From Streptomyces sporangiiformans (GTDB lineage: Bacteria > Actinomycetota > Actinomycetes > Streptomycetales > Streptomycetaceae), in the NCBI RefSeq assembly GCF_005768555.2, contig NZ_VCHX02000158.1, positions 1 to 64,000 on the forward strand: a stretch of DNA of 64,000 bases, written 5' to 3'. Below the pieces are notes generated by a model. It saw only the letters and a list, made by a program, of their open reading frames with translations. It searched no databases and was not told where the DNA came from. This document shows, in pieces, positions 24,015 to 33,151 of this stretch. The position numbers were made by a program, and so were the translations under genes. The first letter of the stretch is position 1; each line of letters opens with the position of its first letter.

Positions 24015-26563
24015 GAGCCGAGCTGCCAGACACTGGCCCGGTCCAGCTTCACCGAGCCGTTCTCGGCGAAGACCTGCACCCCCTGGCTGGCGGGGTCGGG
24101 GAAGATCTGGTCGGTGATCACCGCTTCGCCGCTGCCGCCGAAGACCTCGACGGACGACCAGTCGACGAGGATCCGCAGTTTCACCTTGCCGTTCTTGGCC
24201 TCCAGCGGAGCTCTCTGTACGCCGGGGAAGGTGCTGTTGAAGTCCACGGTGCCGGAGCGGGTGCGGTCGACGTACAGCTCCTGGGTCGTGGTGTCGTAGC
24301 CGATGACGGTCTCCTCGCCGCCTGCGCCGGTGCGCACCTTCAGGCCGAAGCGTTCGGCGTCCTTGAGGGAGAAGGTCGCCTCGATGTCGAGTGCCTTGCC
24401 CCTGGCCGCGTTGCCGATCAGGGGCTTTGAGGAACTCGTGACGGTGACGCCTGCCGCCGTCGCCGGGTAATTCTCCCGGAGGGACGCCAGGCTGCCCACC
24501 GGCTCACTCGTCAGCCGGACCCGGCCGTCGACGGTGCGCAGGGCCATCTGCCGGGGGGCGCTTTGCGCGCCGCGCCAGGGGGACGTGGGGATGGCGCCGC
24601 CGTAGTCCCAGTTGTTCATCCAGCCGATCATGTACCGCTTGCCGCCCGGTGCGTTCTCCCAGGACACCGCCGCGTAGTAGTCCTTGCCGTAGTCGGCCCA
24701 GTCGGCGCGCTGTACGACGGACTTGGCGGGCCTGTCGGCGGCGGTGAACTGGTCGGCCAGGAGGTGGCCCCAGCCCGCGCTGTTCATGTCGACGATCTGG
24801 ATGCGTGCCTTCTTGCCGGCGTAGGGACGCAGGTCGAAGGAGGCCCAGTCCAGGGTCTCGCTGTTGGAACCGGTGGCGCTGTGGACGACCTGGCCGTCGA
24901 CGATCAGGTTGACGGACGTCTCCTGGGAGACGGGCTGCGCCTTGGTGTCGGACAGCATGATGTGGTCGACGTTGATGTGGCCCCAGCCACCGGCGTTGTC
25001 GTCGACGATCCTGATCTGCGCCTTCTTGCCGCCGAGGTCGCTGACGTCCCACGAGGCCCAGTTGAGCGCCTCGCCGTCCTTTCCGGTCGCGCTGCGCACC
25101 ACTTGGCCGCCGACGAGCAGTTCGACGGCGGTGGGGTTGTCGGAGCCGGCGGGGTGGTTGCCGCCGCCGATGAGGAAGTTGATGTGGTCCTTGTCGAGGG
25201 TGAATTCAGGTGAGGTGAGGGTGCCGGTGGTCGAGTCGCCGTTCAGGTAGGTGTTGACCAGGCCGTCGCCCAGAAACCCGGAGACCTCTTGCTGGTTGGG
25301 GAGGGTGCCGGTGGCCGGTGCCGTGCCGAAGGCGTCTCCGGTCTTCGTCCAGTCGCCGTAGCTGCCGCCTTCGAAGTCGGCGAGGACCGTGCCCTCGGGC
25401 GGAGGTCCCTGCTCCATGACGGTTCCGGGCTCGTGCGGGTGCCGTCCACCGCCGACCTTGAAGTTCATGTAGGGGCTGTCGACGGTGAATTCGGGTGAGG
25501 TGAGGGTGCCGGTGGTGCCGTCACCCGAGTGGAAGCTGTTGGCGAGACCCTTGCCGTCGAAGCCTTCGACGGTCCCCTGCCCGGCCAGTGCCCCGGCCGC
25601 CGGTCCTTCGCCGAACGCCGTGCCGGTGGTCGTCCACGCACCGAAGTCGGTGCTCTCGAAGTCCTGCACGACCGTGCCGGTCGGCGGTGTGTAGGTGCCC
25701 TTGTCCTCGGCGGTGAACTTCTTGCCGTCGAAGTCGCCGATGAAGTACTGCGCGGCCGAACCGCCCGCGATACCACCGGGGTTGATGTTGACGACCAGCA
25801 CCCACTTGATGTTGTTCTCGTCCCCGTCGACCGCGAGGGGGAACAGGTCGGGGCACTCCCACACGCCGCCCGTCGCGCCGGCCGGCCCGAACTCGCTGAG
25901 CAGGTCCCAGTCCTTGAGGTTCTTCGACGAGTAGAACTGCACCTTGTGCTCGGTGGACAGCGACACCGTCATCAGCCAGCTCTTGGTCGGCTCGTGCCAC
26001 TGGACCTTGGGGTCACGGAACTCTCTGGAGCCGATGTCGATGACGGGATTGCCTTGGTACTTGGTCCAGGTGCGGCCCCGGTCGGTGCTGTAGGCGAGCG
26101 ACTGTGCCTGTCTGCCCGTGTCCTTGGCGAGGCTGGTGTAGATCGCCACCATGGGCGGGTTCTCCTTCGTGCCGAACCCGGTGGTGTTGTTCCAGTCGAC
26201 GACCGCGCTGCCGGAGAACACCATCTCCTTGTCGTCGTACGACAGGGCGAGCGGCAGTTCCTTCCAGTGCACGAGGTCCTTGCTCACCGCGTGGCCCCAG
26301 GACATGTCGCCCCAGGAGTTGCCGTTCGGGTTGTACTGGTAGAAGAGGTGGTACTCGCCCTTGTAGTACACGAGGCCGTTGGGGTCGTTCATCCAGTTCT
26401 TCTCCGGGGTGAAGTGGAACTGGGGTCTGTAGGTCTCGGAGTACGGCGAGGTGTCGGCAGCGACGGCCTGGGGGGCCAGCGGGGCTGCGGACAGGGCGCA
26501 GACGGTCGCCACCGCCGCGATCATCCGTGTGCGGGCATGCCGGGGTACACGTCCAGAGCTCAT
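23999..26563 (-). CDS. Secreted GH32 levanase/fructanase with nested inserted modules
   Basis: 854 residues from ATG at 26563, with AGGAG upstream. A signal peptide ends near AVAAD (residue ~37). The GH32 five-blade propeller has all three catalytic residues: D60 in NWMNDPNG, D184 in FRDPKV and E236 in WECPD. The C-terminal beta-sandwich starts near 690. Between them, residues ~298-610 are an insert made of jelly-roll-like modules. An N half (~298-376) is followed by a complete copy (~391-539), then the missing C half (~548-608): one module inside another. It would hydrolyse levan or inulin outside the cell. Divergent from the LacI gene and its transporter. Confidence 0.92.
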   Translation of the reverse strand: MSSGRVPRHARTRMIAAVATVCALSAAPLAPQAVAADTSPYSETYRPQFHFTPEKNWMNDPNGLVYYKGEYHLFYQYNPNGNSWGDMSWGHAVSKDLVHWKELPLALSYDDKEMVFSGSAVVDWNNTTGFGTKENPPMVAIYTSLAKDTGRQAQSLAYSTDRGRTWTKYQGNPVIDIGSREFRDPKVQWHEPTKSWLMTVSLSTEHKVQFYSSKNLKDWDLLSEFGPAGATGGVWECPDLFPLAVDGDENNIKWVLVVNINPGGIAGGSAAQYFIGDFDGKKFTAEDKGTYTPPTGTVVQDFESTDFGAWTTTGTAFGEGPAAGALAGQGTVEGFDGKGLANSFHSGDGTTGTLTSPEFTVDSPYMNFKVGGGRHPHEPGTVMEQGPPPEGTVLADFEGGSYGDWTKTGDAFGTAPATGTLPNQQEVSGFLGDGLVNTYLNGDSTTGTLTSPEFTLDKDHINFLIGGGNHPAGSDNPTAVELLVGGQVVRSATGKDGEALNWASWDVSDLGGKKAQIRIVDDNAGGWGHINVDHIMLSDTKAQPVSQETSVNLIVDGQVVHSATGSNSETLDWASFDLRPYAGKKARIQIVDMNSAGWGHLLADQFTAADRPAKSVVQRADWADYGKDYYAAVSWENAPGGKRYMIGWMNNWDYGGAIPTSPWRGAQSAPRQMALRTVDGRVRLTSEPVGSLASLRENYPATAAGVTVTSSSKPLIGNAARGKALDIEATFSLKDAERFGLKVRTGAGGEETVIGYDTTTQELYVDRTRSGTVDFNSTFPGVQRAPLEAKNGKVKLRILVDWSSVEVFGGSGEAVITDQIFPDPASQGVQVFAENGSVKLDRASVWQLGSYRDQ

Positions 26564-27009
26564 GGCGTCTCCTGTGCCGCGGCGGTCCGCGCAGCGGAGC
26601 CTGCTGCTCGGCGCGGACCGACCGAAAAGTGATGTCTGGCCGGCGAGGTCGTCCATGGCGTCGGCCAGGAGTGTCATCGTTGACTTGTGTCATCGATGAC
26701 ATCGAGTGGCCCCGATGATGGGGGCAATCCCGCCGATGCGTCAACAGCCCTGGCGCGAGGAGTCCGCGGACTCCGAGGCGCCGCGGCAGCCCTGCGGGTC
26801 GCGGTCGCCCGTTCCCCCGCCAAGAGCTCGCAGTGTCCTCGCCGTGTCGTCGTCATGGACGAACCCATCGCCGCCCTGAGGGCTGCCCGCTGGGTGCGGG
26901 GCGTTCCCGTTCCTTGCCACCGCCTCGCGCCGGCATCGCTTGGCCACGAGTTCGTAACGAGCCGTTGACAGGGGCGCCTCGTGGGGCGCACTCTCATCCC
27001 GCACTCACT
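26564..27009. other. Levanase-lacI divergent region
   Basis: No believable gene. It contains the tandem palindromes at 26672-26701, about 110 bases upstream of the levanase start, and a separate LacI-like site directly before the regulator. The remainder shows nothing recognisable. Confidence 0.5.
26672..26701. promoter_or_regulatory. Tandem operator-like palindromes upstream of levanase
   Basis: TGTCATCGATGACA at 26688-26701 is a perfect 14-base palindrome with the central CG typical of LacI-family sites. A related TGTCATCGTTGACT lies at 26672-26685, exactly 16 bases upstream. The pair fits two dimers side by side in front of the leftward levanase gene. Confidence 0.6.
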
Positions 27010-27027
27010 TGCCAAAACGATTGGGCA
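27010..27027. promoter_or_regulatory. LacI-type operator before the regulator gene
   Basis: TGCCAAAACGATTGGGCA is an imperfect palindrome (seven of nine pairs) around a central CG, lying four bases before the chosen lacI start at 27032. It suggests autoregulation of the LacI-family gene and possibly of the following transporter genes. Confidence 0.45.
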
Positions 27028-27031
27028 CGAC

Positions 27032-28072
27032 ATGGGCAGGCGGATCGGGATCAAAGACGTGGCGGCAGCCGCCGGCGTCTCGGCCACGACCGTCTCCCAC
27101 ATCCTCAACGAGGTCGAGGGCAAGCGCGTCAACCCCGAGACCCGGCAGCGCGTTCTCGAAACGGCCCGGCAACTCGGGTACGCCCCCAACGGATTGGCGC
27201 GTGGGCTGCGGCTGCGGCGGTCGAACACGATCGGCTTCGTCAGCGACCAGATCGCCACCACTCCGCACGCCGGCCGGATCATCCTGGGAGCGCAGGAGGA
27301 GGCGGCCAAGCACGGCCTGCTGCTGCTCATGCTGAACACCGGCGGCGACCCGGAGCTGGAGCGCAAGGAGATCGATCTGCTGCTGCAGCGCCAGGTCGAC
27401 GGCGTGCTGTACGCGTCCATGTACCACCGGGTCGTGGAGGTGCCGGAGCGGCTGCGGTCGGTCCCCACCGTGCTGCTGGACGCGCGCTCGGACGACCCCG
27501 GCGTGCCCTCGGTCGTACCGGACGAGGTCCTGGGTGGGGAGACGGCGGTGCGCGAGCTGGTCCGCCACGGCCACCGCCGGATCGGCTTCATCACCAACGT
27601 CGACGACATCCCGGCCACCCACGGACGCCTTGAGGGCTACCGGCGTGCTCTCGCCGAGGCGGGCGTTGCCGAGGACCCCCGGCTGGTGGTGGCAGATGTC
27701 AGCGAAGCCGTCGGCGGGTACCGGGCGGCGCTCCGACTGCTCCAGGCGGAGGAACGGCCCACCGCGCTGTTCTGCTTCAACGACCGGATGGCGATGGGCG
27801 TCTACCGCGCCGCCGCCGAACTGGGGCTGTCGATCCCCGCCGACCTGTCGGTGATCGGGTTCGACGACCAGGAACTGATCTCTGATGGCTTGTTCCCCGG
27901 GCTGACCACCGTCGCCCTGCCGCACTACGAGATGGGGGCGCGGGCGGTCGTGCAGCTGCTCGCGCTCACGGGCACCCCGGATCAGGAGTCTGGTCCGGGT
28001 GCTCAGGCTCAGGAAATGCTGCCCTGCCCGCTGGTGGTACGGGCATCGGTCGCTTCGCCGCCCCGACTCTGA
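27032..28072 (+). CDS. LacI-family transcriptional regulator of fructan use
   Basis: 346 residues from ATG at 27032; an upstream GTG at 26981 is in frame but would put the operator-like site inside the gene. The N-terminal HTH is complete (IGIKDVAAAAGVSATTVSHI with the hinge helix NPETRQRVLETARQLGYAPN). The sugar-binding domain has the usual LacI order, with CFNDRMAMGVYRAA and SVIGFDDQEL near the C terminus. It lies between the secreted levanase and the ABC transporter genes, so it most likely represses both until a fructo-oligosaccharide or fructose derivative binds; this is inference from position. Confidence 0.9.
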   Translation: MGRRIGIKDVAAAAGVSATTVSHILNEVEGKRVNPETRQRVLETARQLGYAPNGLARGLRLRRSNTIGFVSDQIATTPHAGRIILGAQEEAAKHGLLLLMLNTGGDPELERKEIDLLLQRQVDGVLYASMYHRVVEVPERLRSVPTVLLDARSDDPGVPSVVPDEVLGGETAVRELVRHGHRRIGFITNVDDIPATHGRLEGYRRALAEAGVAEDPRLVVADVSEAVGGYRAALRLLQAEERPTALFCFNDRMAMGVYRAAAELGLSIPADLSVIGFDDQELISDGLFPGLTTVALPHYEMGARAVVQLLALTGTPDQESGPGAQAQEMLPCPLVVRASVASPPRL

Positions 28073-28170
28073 CCCCGGAACGGCGAAGCACCACCGATAC
28101 AGGCGGCCGTCAACACCGGCCGCCGGCGCGGTCTGCCAGGACCGTGCCCAGTGAAATTGGAGGAACCCAG

Positions 28171-29478
28171 GTGGAATCGAGAACCAGGCGCCTCACGGTG
28201 TCGAGCATAGCCGCCCTTGCCGCGGCGGCGCTCGTGGCCGGCTGCGGCGGCAGTGGGAGCACCGGCTCGTCGGGCGCCGACGGCGACACGCTGACCCTGT
28301 GGACGCACAACGCCGGCAACGCAGCCGAGTACGGCGTCGTGAAGCAGATCGTCAAGGACTTCAACGCCGGCCAGAGCAAGTACAAGGTCAAGATCCAGGC
28401 GTTCCCGCAGGGTTCCTACAACGACTCGGTGGTGGCCGCGGCCTCCGCCAAGAAGCTGCCGTGCATCCTCGACGTCGACGGGCCCAACGTCCCCAACTGG
28501 GCCTGGGGTGGGTATCTCGCGCCGCTGGACCTGTCCAAGGGCAAGGTCGCCGTGAAGGACCAGCTGACCAGTACGGTCGCCACGTACCAGGACAAGACGT
28601 ACGCGTTCGGCTTCTACGACGTCGCGCTGACCATGTACTCCCGCAAGTCGGTGCTGAAGAAGTACGACATCCGCGTCCCCACCCTCGACCAGCCCTGGAC
28701 CAAGGGCGAGTTCATGGACGCGCTCGCCAAGATCAAGGCGAGCGGCAAGTTCAAGAACACGCTGGACCTCGGCACGGGCGACCCCGGTGAGTGGTGGCCG
28801 TACGCCTACTCGCCGATGCTGCAGAGCTTCGGCGGCGACCTGATCGACCGCTCGGCCTACAAGACCGCCAAGGGCGCGCTGAACGGTGAGAAGGCCGTCG
28901 AGTGGGGCAAGTGGTTCCGCTCGCTGGTCACGAAGGGTTACGCGCCGCAGAAGTCCAGCAAGAGCCCCGCCGACGACTTCCGCAACGGCAAGACCGCCAT
29001 TCAGTGGGACGGCAGCTGGTCCGCCCAGGCGAACACGGACAAGTTCGGCAGCGACCTGGCGATCCTCCCGCCAGTCGACTTCGGCGACGGACCGAAGATC
29101 GGCGGAGCGTCCTGGCAGTGGGGCATGAGCTCGACCTGCTCCAACAAGGAAGGCGCCCAGGCGTACCTGAACTTCTCCCGGCAGACGAAGTACTTCGTGG
29201 ACTTCGCCAAGGCCACCGGCACCATCGCCGCCACCGACGCGGCAGCGCAGCAGGTGAAGGGCTACGAAACGGGCGGGCAGTTCAACATCTTCCTGAAGGC
29301 GGCGCAGGAGTTCGCGGTGGTCCGGCCCGTCACCCCGGCCTACCCCTACATCTCCACGGTGTTCTCCAAGACGGCTCGGGACATCCTGGCCGGCGCCAAT
29401 GTCAGCAGCGCCCTCGACCAGGCCGTCAGCCAGATCGACAACAACCTGTCGACCAACAACTACTCCACCGGCAGCTGA
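28171..29478 (+). CDS. Sugar ABC transporter substrate-binding lipoprotein
   Basis: 435 residues from GTG at 28171, with GGAGGAA upstream. The N terminus is a lipoprotein signal with lipobox LVAGC (C25). The mature part is a family 1 solute-binding protein (TLTLWTHNAGNAAEYGVVKQ; later GKTAIQWDGSWSAQ). It would capture oligosaccharides, probably fructans released by the secreted GH32 enzyme, and feed the two permeases that follow. No ATPase gene is present in the locus. Confidence 0.92.
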   Translation: MESRTRRLTVSSIAALAAAALVAGCGGSGSTGSSGADGDTLTLWTHNAGNAAEYGVVKQIVKDFNAGQSKYKVKIQAFPQGSYNDSVVAAASAKKLPCILDVDGPNVPNWAWGGYLAPLDLSKGKVAVKDQLTSTVATYQDKTYAFGFYDVALTMYSRKSVLKKYDIRVPTLDQPWTKGEFMDALAKIKASGKFKNTLDLGTGDPGEWWPYAYSPMLQSFGGDLIDRSAYKTAKGALNGEKAVEWGKWFRSLVTKGYAPQKSSKSPADDFRNGKTAIQWDGSWSAQANTDKFGSDLAILPPVDFGDGPKIGGASWQWGMSSTCSNKEGAQAYLNFSRQTKYFVDFAKATGTIAATDAAAQQVKGYETGGQFNIFLKAAQEFAVVRPVTPAYPYISTVFSKTARDILAGANVSSALDQAVSQIDNNLSTNNYSTGS

Positions 29479-29566
29479 CCGCGTCCGCCCGTCCCGGCGG
29501 ATGACGGATGCGGTTCCTCCTCTCCGCCTCCACCTCCGCCGGGACACGTACCTGCCTGGATGTCCC

Positions 29567-30523
29567 ATGAGTACAACAATGACCTCACTGCCCTCCCGGC
29601 CCGGCACCGCCGCCGGTGCCCCACAGGCCCGACGGCCGACGCGTAGGCGATCACGGCGCAGGGAAAGCCTCACCGCCCTCGGCATGGTGAGCCCCGCCGT
29701 TTTCCTCCTGCTGCTGTTCTTCGTCATCCCTGTGGTGCTGGCCTTCGCGCTGGCGTTCACCAACGCCCGCCTGGTGTCGCCGACCCCGGCCGAGTTCACG
29801 GGCCTGCAGAACTTCCGCACCCTGCTGGACGACCCGCTGTTCTACAAGTCGCTGCGCAACACCTTCTACTTCGCCGCCGTCGTCGTCCCGCTCCAGGGCG
29901 GCCTGGCTCTGGTGCTCGCGCTGCTCGTCAACGCCAAGGTCAAGGGCGTCAACTTCTTCCGCACCGTCTACTTCATCCCGGTCGTCACCTCGATGGTGGT
30001 GGTGTCCATCCTGTGGACGCTCATGTACCAGAAGACCGGGCTGGTCAACGAGCTCATCTCACAGCTCACCTTCGGCGTCGTGCACGGACCGGACTGGCTG
30101 AACAACCCGTCCACGGCCATGCCCGCCATCATCTTCATGTCCGTCTGGCAGGGCGTCGGCTTCCACATGGTCATCTGGCTGGCCGGCCTCCAGACCATCC
30201 CGCAGGATTTGTACGAGGCTGCCGACATCGACGGGGCCACGCGCTGGGTGCGCTTCCGATACGTGACCTGGCCAGGCCTGCGCACGACCCGAACCTTCGT
30301 GCTCATCACCATCACGATCGCCGCGTTCAGCCTGTTCGCACAGGTCAGCGTGATGACGCAAGGCGGGCCGCTGGACTCGACCACCACGGTCGTCTACCAG
30401 GCCGTGCAGACCGGATACGCGCAGCAGCAGACCGGATACGCGTCCGCGATCTCCCTCGTCTTCTTCGTACTGGTGCTGGCGGTCTCCCTCGTACAACGCT
30501 TCCTCACCCGGGAGAAGGACTGA
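29567..30523 (+). CDS. Sugar ABC transporter permease (MalF-like)
   Basis: 318 residues from ATG at 29567; a second in-frame ATG lies four codons on. About six membrane helices after a basic N terminus. The EAA loop that contacts the ATPase is present: EAADIDGATRWVRFRYVTWP (~residues 220-240). It pairs with the next gene, two bases downstream, as a heterodimeric sugar permease of the CUT1 type. Confidence 0.92.
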   Translation: MSTTMTSLPSRPGTAAGAPQARRPTRRRSRRRESLTALGMVSPAVFLLLLFFVIPVVLAFALAFTNARLVSPTPAEFTGLQNFRTLLDDPLFYKSLRNTFYFAAVVVPLQGGLALVLALLVNAKVKGVNFFRTVYFIPVVTSMVVVSILWTLMYQKTGLVNELISQLTFGVVHGPDWLNNPSTAMPAIIFMSVWQGVGFHMVIWLAGLQTIPQDLYEAADIDGATRWVRFRYVTWPGLRTTRTFVLITITIAAFSLFAQVSVMTQGGPLDSTTTVVYQAVQTGYAQQQTGYASAISLVFFVLVLAVSLVQRFLTREKD

Positions 30524-30524
30524 C

Positions 30525-31436
30525 ATGACCTCCGCATCCCCCGCCCCCGCACGCCCGGGCCCCCGGACGCCGCTGCTGCGCATGCTTGCCCTGCAGGCGG
30601 CACGCATCGCGCTCGCGCTGTTCTTCGCCTTCCCCATCGTGTTCATGCTGGTGTCATCGCTGAAGCCCGACCAGCAGATCTTCGGCGATCTGGACAGCAT
30701 CAAGGCGTTCCTGCCGGTCGGCCATGTGTCCTTGGACAACTACACCGGAGTCTTCGACCGGGTGCCCGCCGCCCGGTTCCTGTTCAACTCCATCGGGATC
30801 TCCGCCGTCACCGTGGTTCTGGGCATCTTCGTCAACAGCCTCGCGGCGTTCGCCCTGTCCCGGATGCGCTGGCGCGGCAAGAAGATCGTGCTCAGCGCCG
30901 TGATCGCCACGCTGATCGTGCCGTTCGAGACCTTCGCCCTGCCGCTGGTCTGGTGGGTCAACCAACTGCCCTGGCTCGAGGTCAACGGCTTTCACCTCAC
31001 CCTGACCGAAGGCTGGCTGGACACCTACCAGGTACAGGTCCTGCCCTTCGTCGCCAACGCCTTCTCCATCTTCCTGTTCCACCAGTACTTCCAGAGCATC
31101 CCCAAGGAACTCGACGAAGCCGCCGTCATCGACGGGGCGAACTGGTTCGGTATCTACCGGCGCATCGTCATGCCGCTGTCCGGCCCAGCGATCGCCACGG
31201 TCGCCATCCTGACCTTCCTGCCCGCCTGGAACTCCTATCTGTGGCCGCTGATGGTCGTCCAGAGCGAGGACCTGCGCCCGGTCATGGTCGGCATCCAGTA
31301 CTTCTTCCAGCTCAACCCCTCCTGGGGCGAGATCATGGCCTACTCGTCGATGATCACCGTGCCGGTGCTCGCGCTGTTCGTGGCCTTCCAGCGGGCCTTC
31401 GTCAGCAGCATCGCCTCCAGCGGCGTCAAGGGCTGA
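30525..31436 (+). CDS. Sugar ABC transporter permease (MalG-like)
   Basis: 303 residues. Six hydrophobic helices, with EAA loop EAAVIDGANWFGIYRRIVMP (~residues 197-216). Translationally close to the preceding permease. Together with the lipoprotein it forms an importer for fructo-oligosaccharides by context. As in other Streptomyces sugar importers, the missing ATPase may be supplied by a shared MsiK-type protein; that is established practice in the genus but unproved here. Confidence 0.92.
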   Translation: MTSASPAPARPGPRTPLLRMLALQAARIALALFFAFPIVFMLVSSLKPDQQIFGDLDSIKAFLPVGHVSLDNYTGVFDRVPAARFLFNSIGISAVTVVLGIFVNSLAAFALSRMRWRGKKIVLSAVIATLIVPFETFALPLVWWVNQLPWLEVNGFHLTLTEGWLDTYQVQVLPFVANAFSIFLFHQYFQSIPKELDEAAVIDGANWFGIYRRIVMPLSGPAIATVAILTFLPAWNSYLWPLMVVQSEDLRPVMVGIQYFFQLNPSWGEIMAYSSMITVPVLALFVAFQRAFVSSIASSGVKG

Positions 31437-31514
31437 CCTCCGCCGGGCCGATGGCGCCCGCCCCACTTCGTCTGCCACCCCCCTGTGCCTCGCGCACCCT
31501 TTGAAAGGCCCCGT

Positions 31515-32978
31515 GTGTCCACGCCGCCCGCCGACCCCCACCTGCCCGCCGCGCACCTGCGCCCGCCGCGCAACTGGATCAACGACCCCAACGGGATGGT
31601 CTTCCACGACGGCCACTACCACGTGTTCTTCCAGTACAACCCGTACGCGCCGCAGCATGCGAACGTGCACTGGGGCCACGCCCGCAGCAGAGACCTGATC
31701 ACCTGGGAACAGCTCCCGGTCGCCCTCGCCCCCACCCCCGGCGGCGACGACGCCGACGGCTGCTACTCCGGCAACGCGATCTCCGTCGACGGCCGGCTGA
31801 TGGCCTTCTACTCCGCCCACCGCACCGACCGCTGGTGGCAGCCGGTCACCACCGCCGAGTCCTACGACGGCGGACACACCTGGGCCAAGCGGCCGGAGTT
31901 GCTCATCCCACAGCCGCCCACCGACACCACCATGTACCGGGACCCCTACGTCTGGCAGCAGGACGGCCGGTGGCGGATGCTGGTCGGCTCGGCACTCGCC
32001 GACGGCCGCGGTGCGGCACTGCTGTACGAGTCCGACGACCTGGAGCACTGGACTTACCTCGGCCCGTTCCACACCAGCAGCCCCGCCGACACGGCCAACC
32101 CGGTCGGCTGGGAATGCCCCCAGTACGCGACCTTTGGCGACCGCGGCGTTCTGATCGTCAGCGACTGGGACCCGCAGGACGGCCCAAGCCATGTGACGGT
32201 CCACACCGGACATGAGGAACACGGTCGTTTCACGGCGACCGCACCCCCCGTACGACTGGACCACGGCCCGGACTTCTACGCCCCCGCTCTGCTCAAGGCC
32301 CCCGAGGAAGACAGGTGGCTGCTGTGGGGCTGGTCGTGGGAGGCCCGCGACAACGACTGGGCGCACGAAGCCGGTTGGGCAGGCGTCCTCACTCTCCCGC
32401 GCGAACTGACCCTGGCTTACGACGGCACGGTCGCCCAGCGCCCGGCCCGCGAACTGCTCGCCCTGCGCGGGGAACGCGTCCTGCACCGCAGTGAACACGT
32501 CACCCGATCCGGGCCGGTTGAACTGGGGGAGGTCAGCCACACCTTCGACCTCACCGCGGTCCTGACCCTCGACCCCGCCGGCACGAGCGGCCTGCGTCTG
32601 ATCACCTCCGCGGACGGCACCGAGTACCTGGACATCGGTCTCGACCCCATCGCCTGCCATCTCACCGTCGACCGCAGCCACGCATCACTGGACGCACGAG
32701 CACGAGAGGGCATATACACCGTCCCTTGCCCGGCCGCGCGGGGTCCCCGCACTCCTGTCGAACTGCGCGTCGTCGTGGACCGCTCGATCGCCGAGATCTA
32801 TCTGTCCACCGGTCAAGTCCTCACCGTCAGGTTCTATCCCGTCGGCGACGGACCATGGCGGCTGCAGGCCCACACCACGGGCATCGGAGGCAGCGGCTTC
32901 ACTGTCGAGGCGTGGGACCTGAATGCCGTCGGAGTCCGTCAAGAACCACTGCTGGCGAGCCGACCGCGGGACGCATGA
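31515..32978 (+). CDS. Cytoplasmic GH32 beta-fructosidase
   Basis: 487 residues from GTG at 31515, a few bases after GAAAGG; an earlier in-frame GTG at 31485 has no good binding site. No signal peptide, unlike the first GH32 enzyme. Catalytic residues are in NWINDPNG (D near residue 23), YRDPYVW and WECPQY. The C-terminal beta-sandwich includes VVDRSIAEIYLSTGQ. It would split imported fructo-oligosaccharides or sucrose inside the cell, completing the secreted enzyme-importer-hydrolase route of this operon. Confidence 0.92.
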   Translation: MSTPPADPHLPAAHLRPPRNWINDPNGMVFHDGHYHVFFQYNPYAPQHANVHWGHARSRDLITWEQLPVALAPTPGGDDADGCYSGNAISVDGRLMAFYSAHRTDRWWQPVTTAESYDGGHTWAKRPELLIPQPPTDTTMYRDPYVWQQDGRWRMLVGSALADGRGAALLYESDDLEHWTYLGPFHTSSPADTANPVGWECPQYATFGDRGVLIVSDWDPQDGPSHVTVHTGHEEHGRFTATAPPVRLDHGPDFYAPALLKAPEEDRWLLWGWSWEARDNDWAHEAGWAGVLTLPRELTLAYDGTVAQRPARELLALRGERVLHRSEHVTRSGPVELGEVSHTFDLTAVLTLDPAGTSGLRLITSADGTEYLDIGLDPIACHLTVDRSHASLDARAREGIYTVPCPAARGPRTPVELRVVVDRSIAEIYLSTGQVLTVRFYPVGDGPWRLQAHTTGIGGSGFTVEAWDLNAVGVRQEPLLASRPRDA

Positions 32979-33007
32979 ACGCAGAGTGATCGTGGGCAGG
33001 CAGCGGC

Positions 33008-33033
33008 GCCGGCAGGAGTGGCCTCCTGCCCGG
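33008..33033. terminator. Hairpin terminator after the fructan operon
   Basis: GGCAGGAG (33011-33018) and CTCCTGCC (33023-33030) form an 8-bp stem with a four-base loop, flanked by a short outer GCC/GGC pairing. It lies 30 bases after the GH32 stop and before an unrelated gene. Confidence 0.55.
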
Positions 33034-33151
33034 CGTTCGCTCTGGGACAAGCATCCGTGCGCCGACGGGCACGGTTCGTCGTTCCACCCGGCCTAGCCTC
33101 GGCGCGAAAGACCGCGCCCGGAGGCCGACGGCCGGAGGAACGAGGAGAGCC

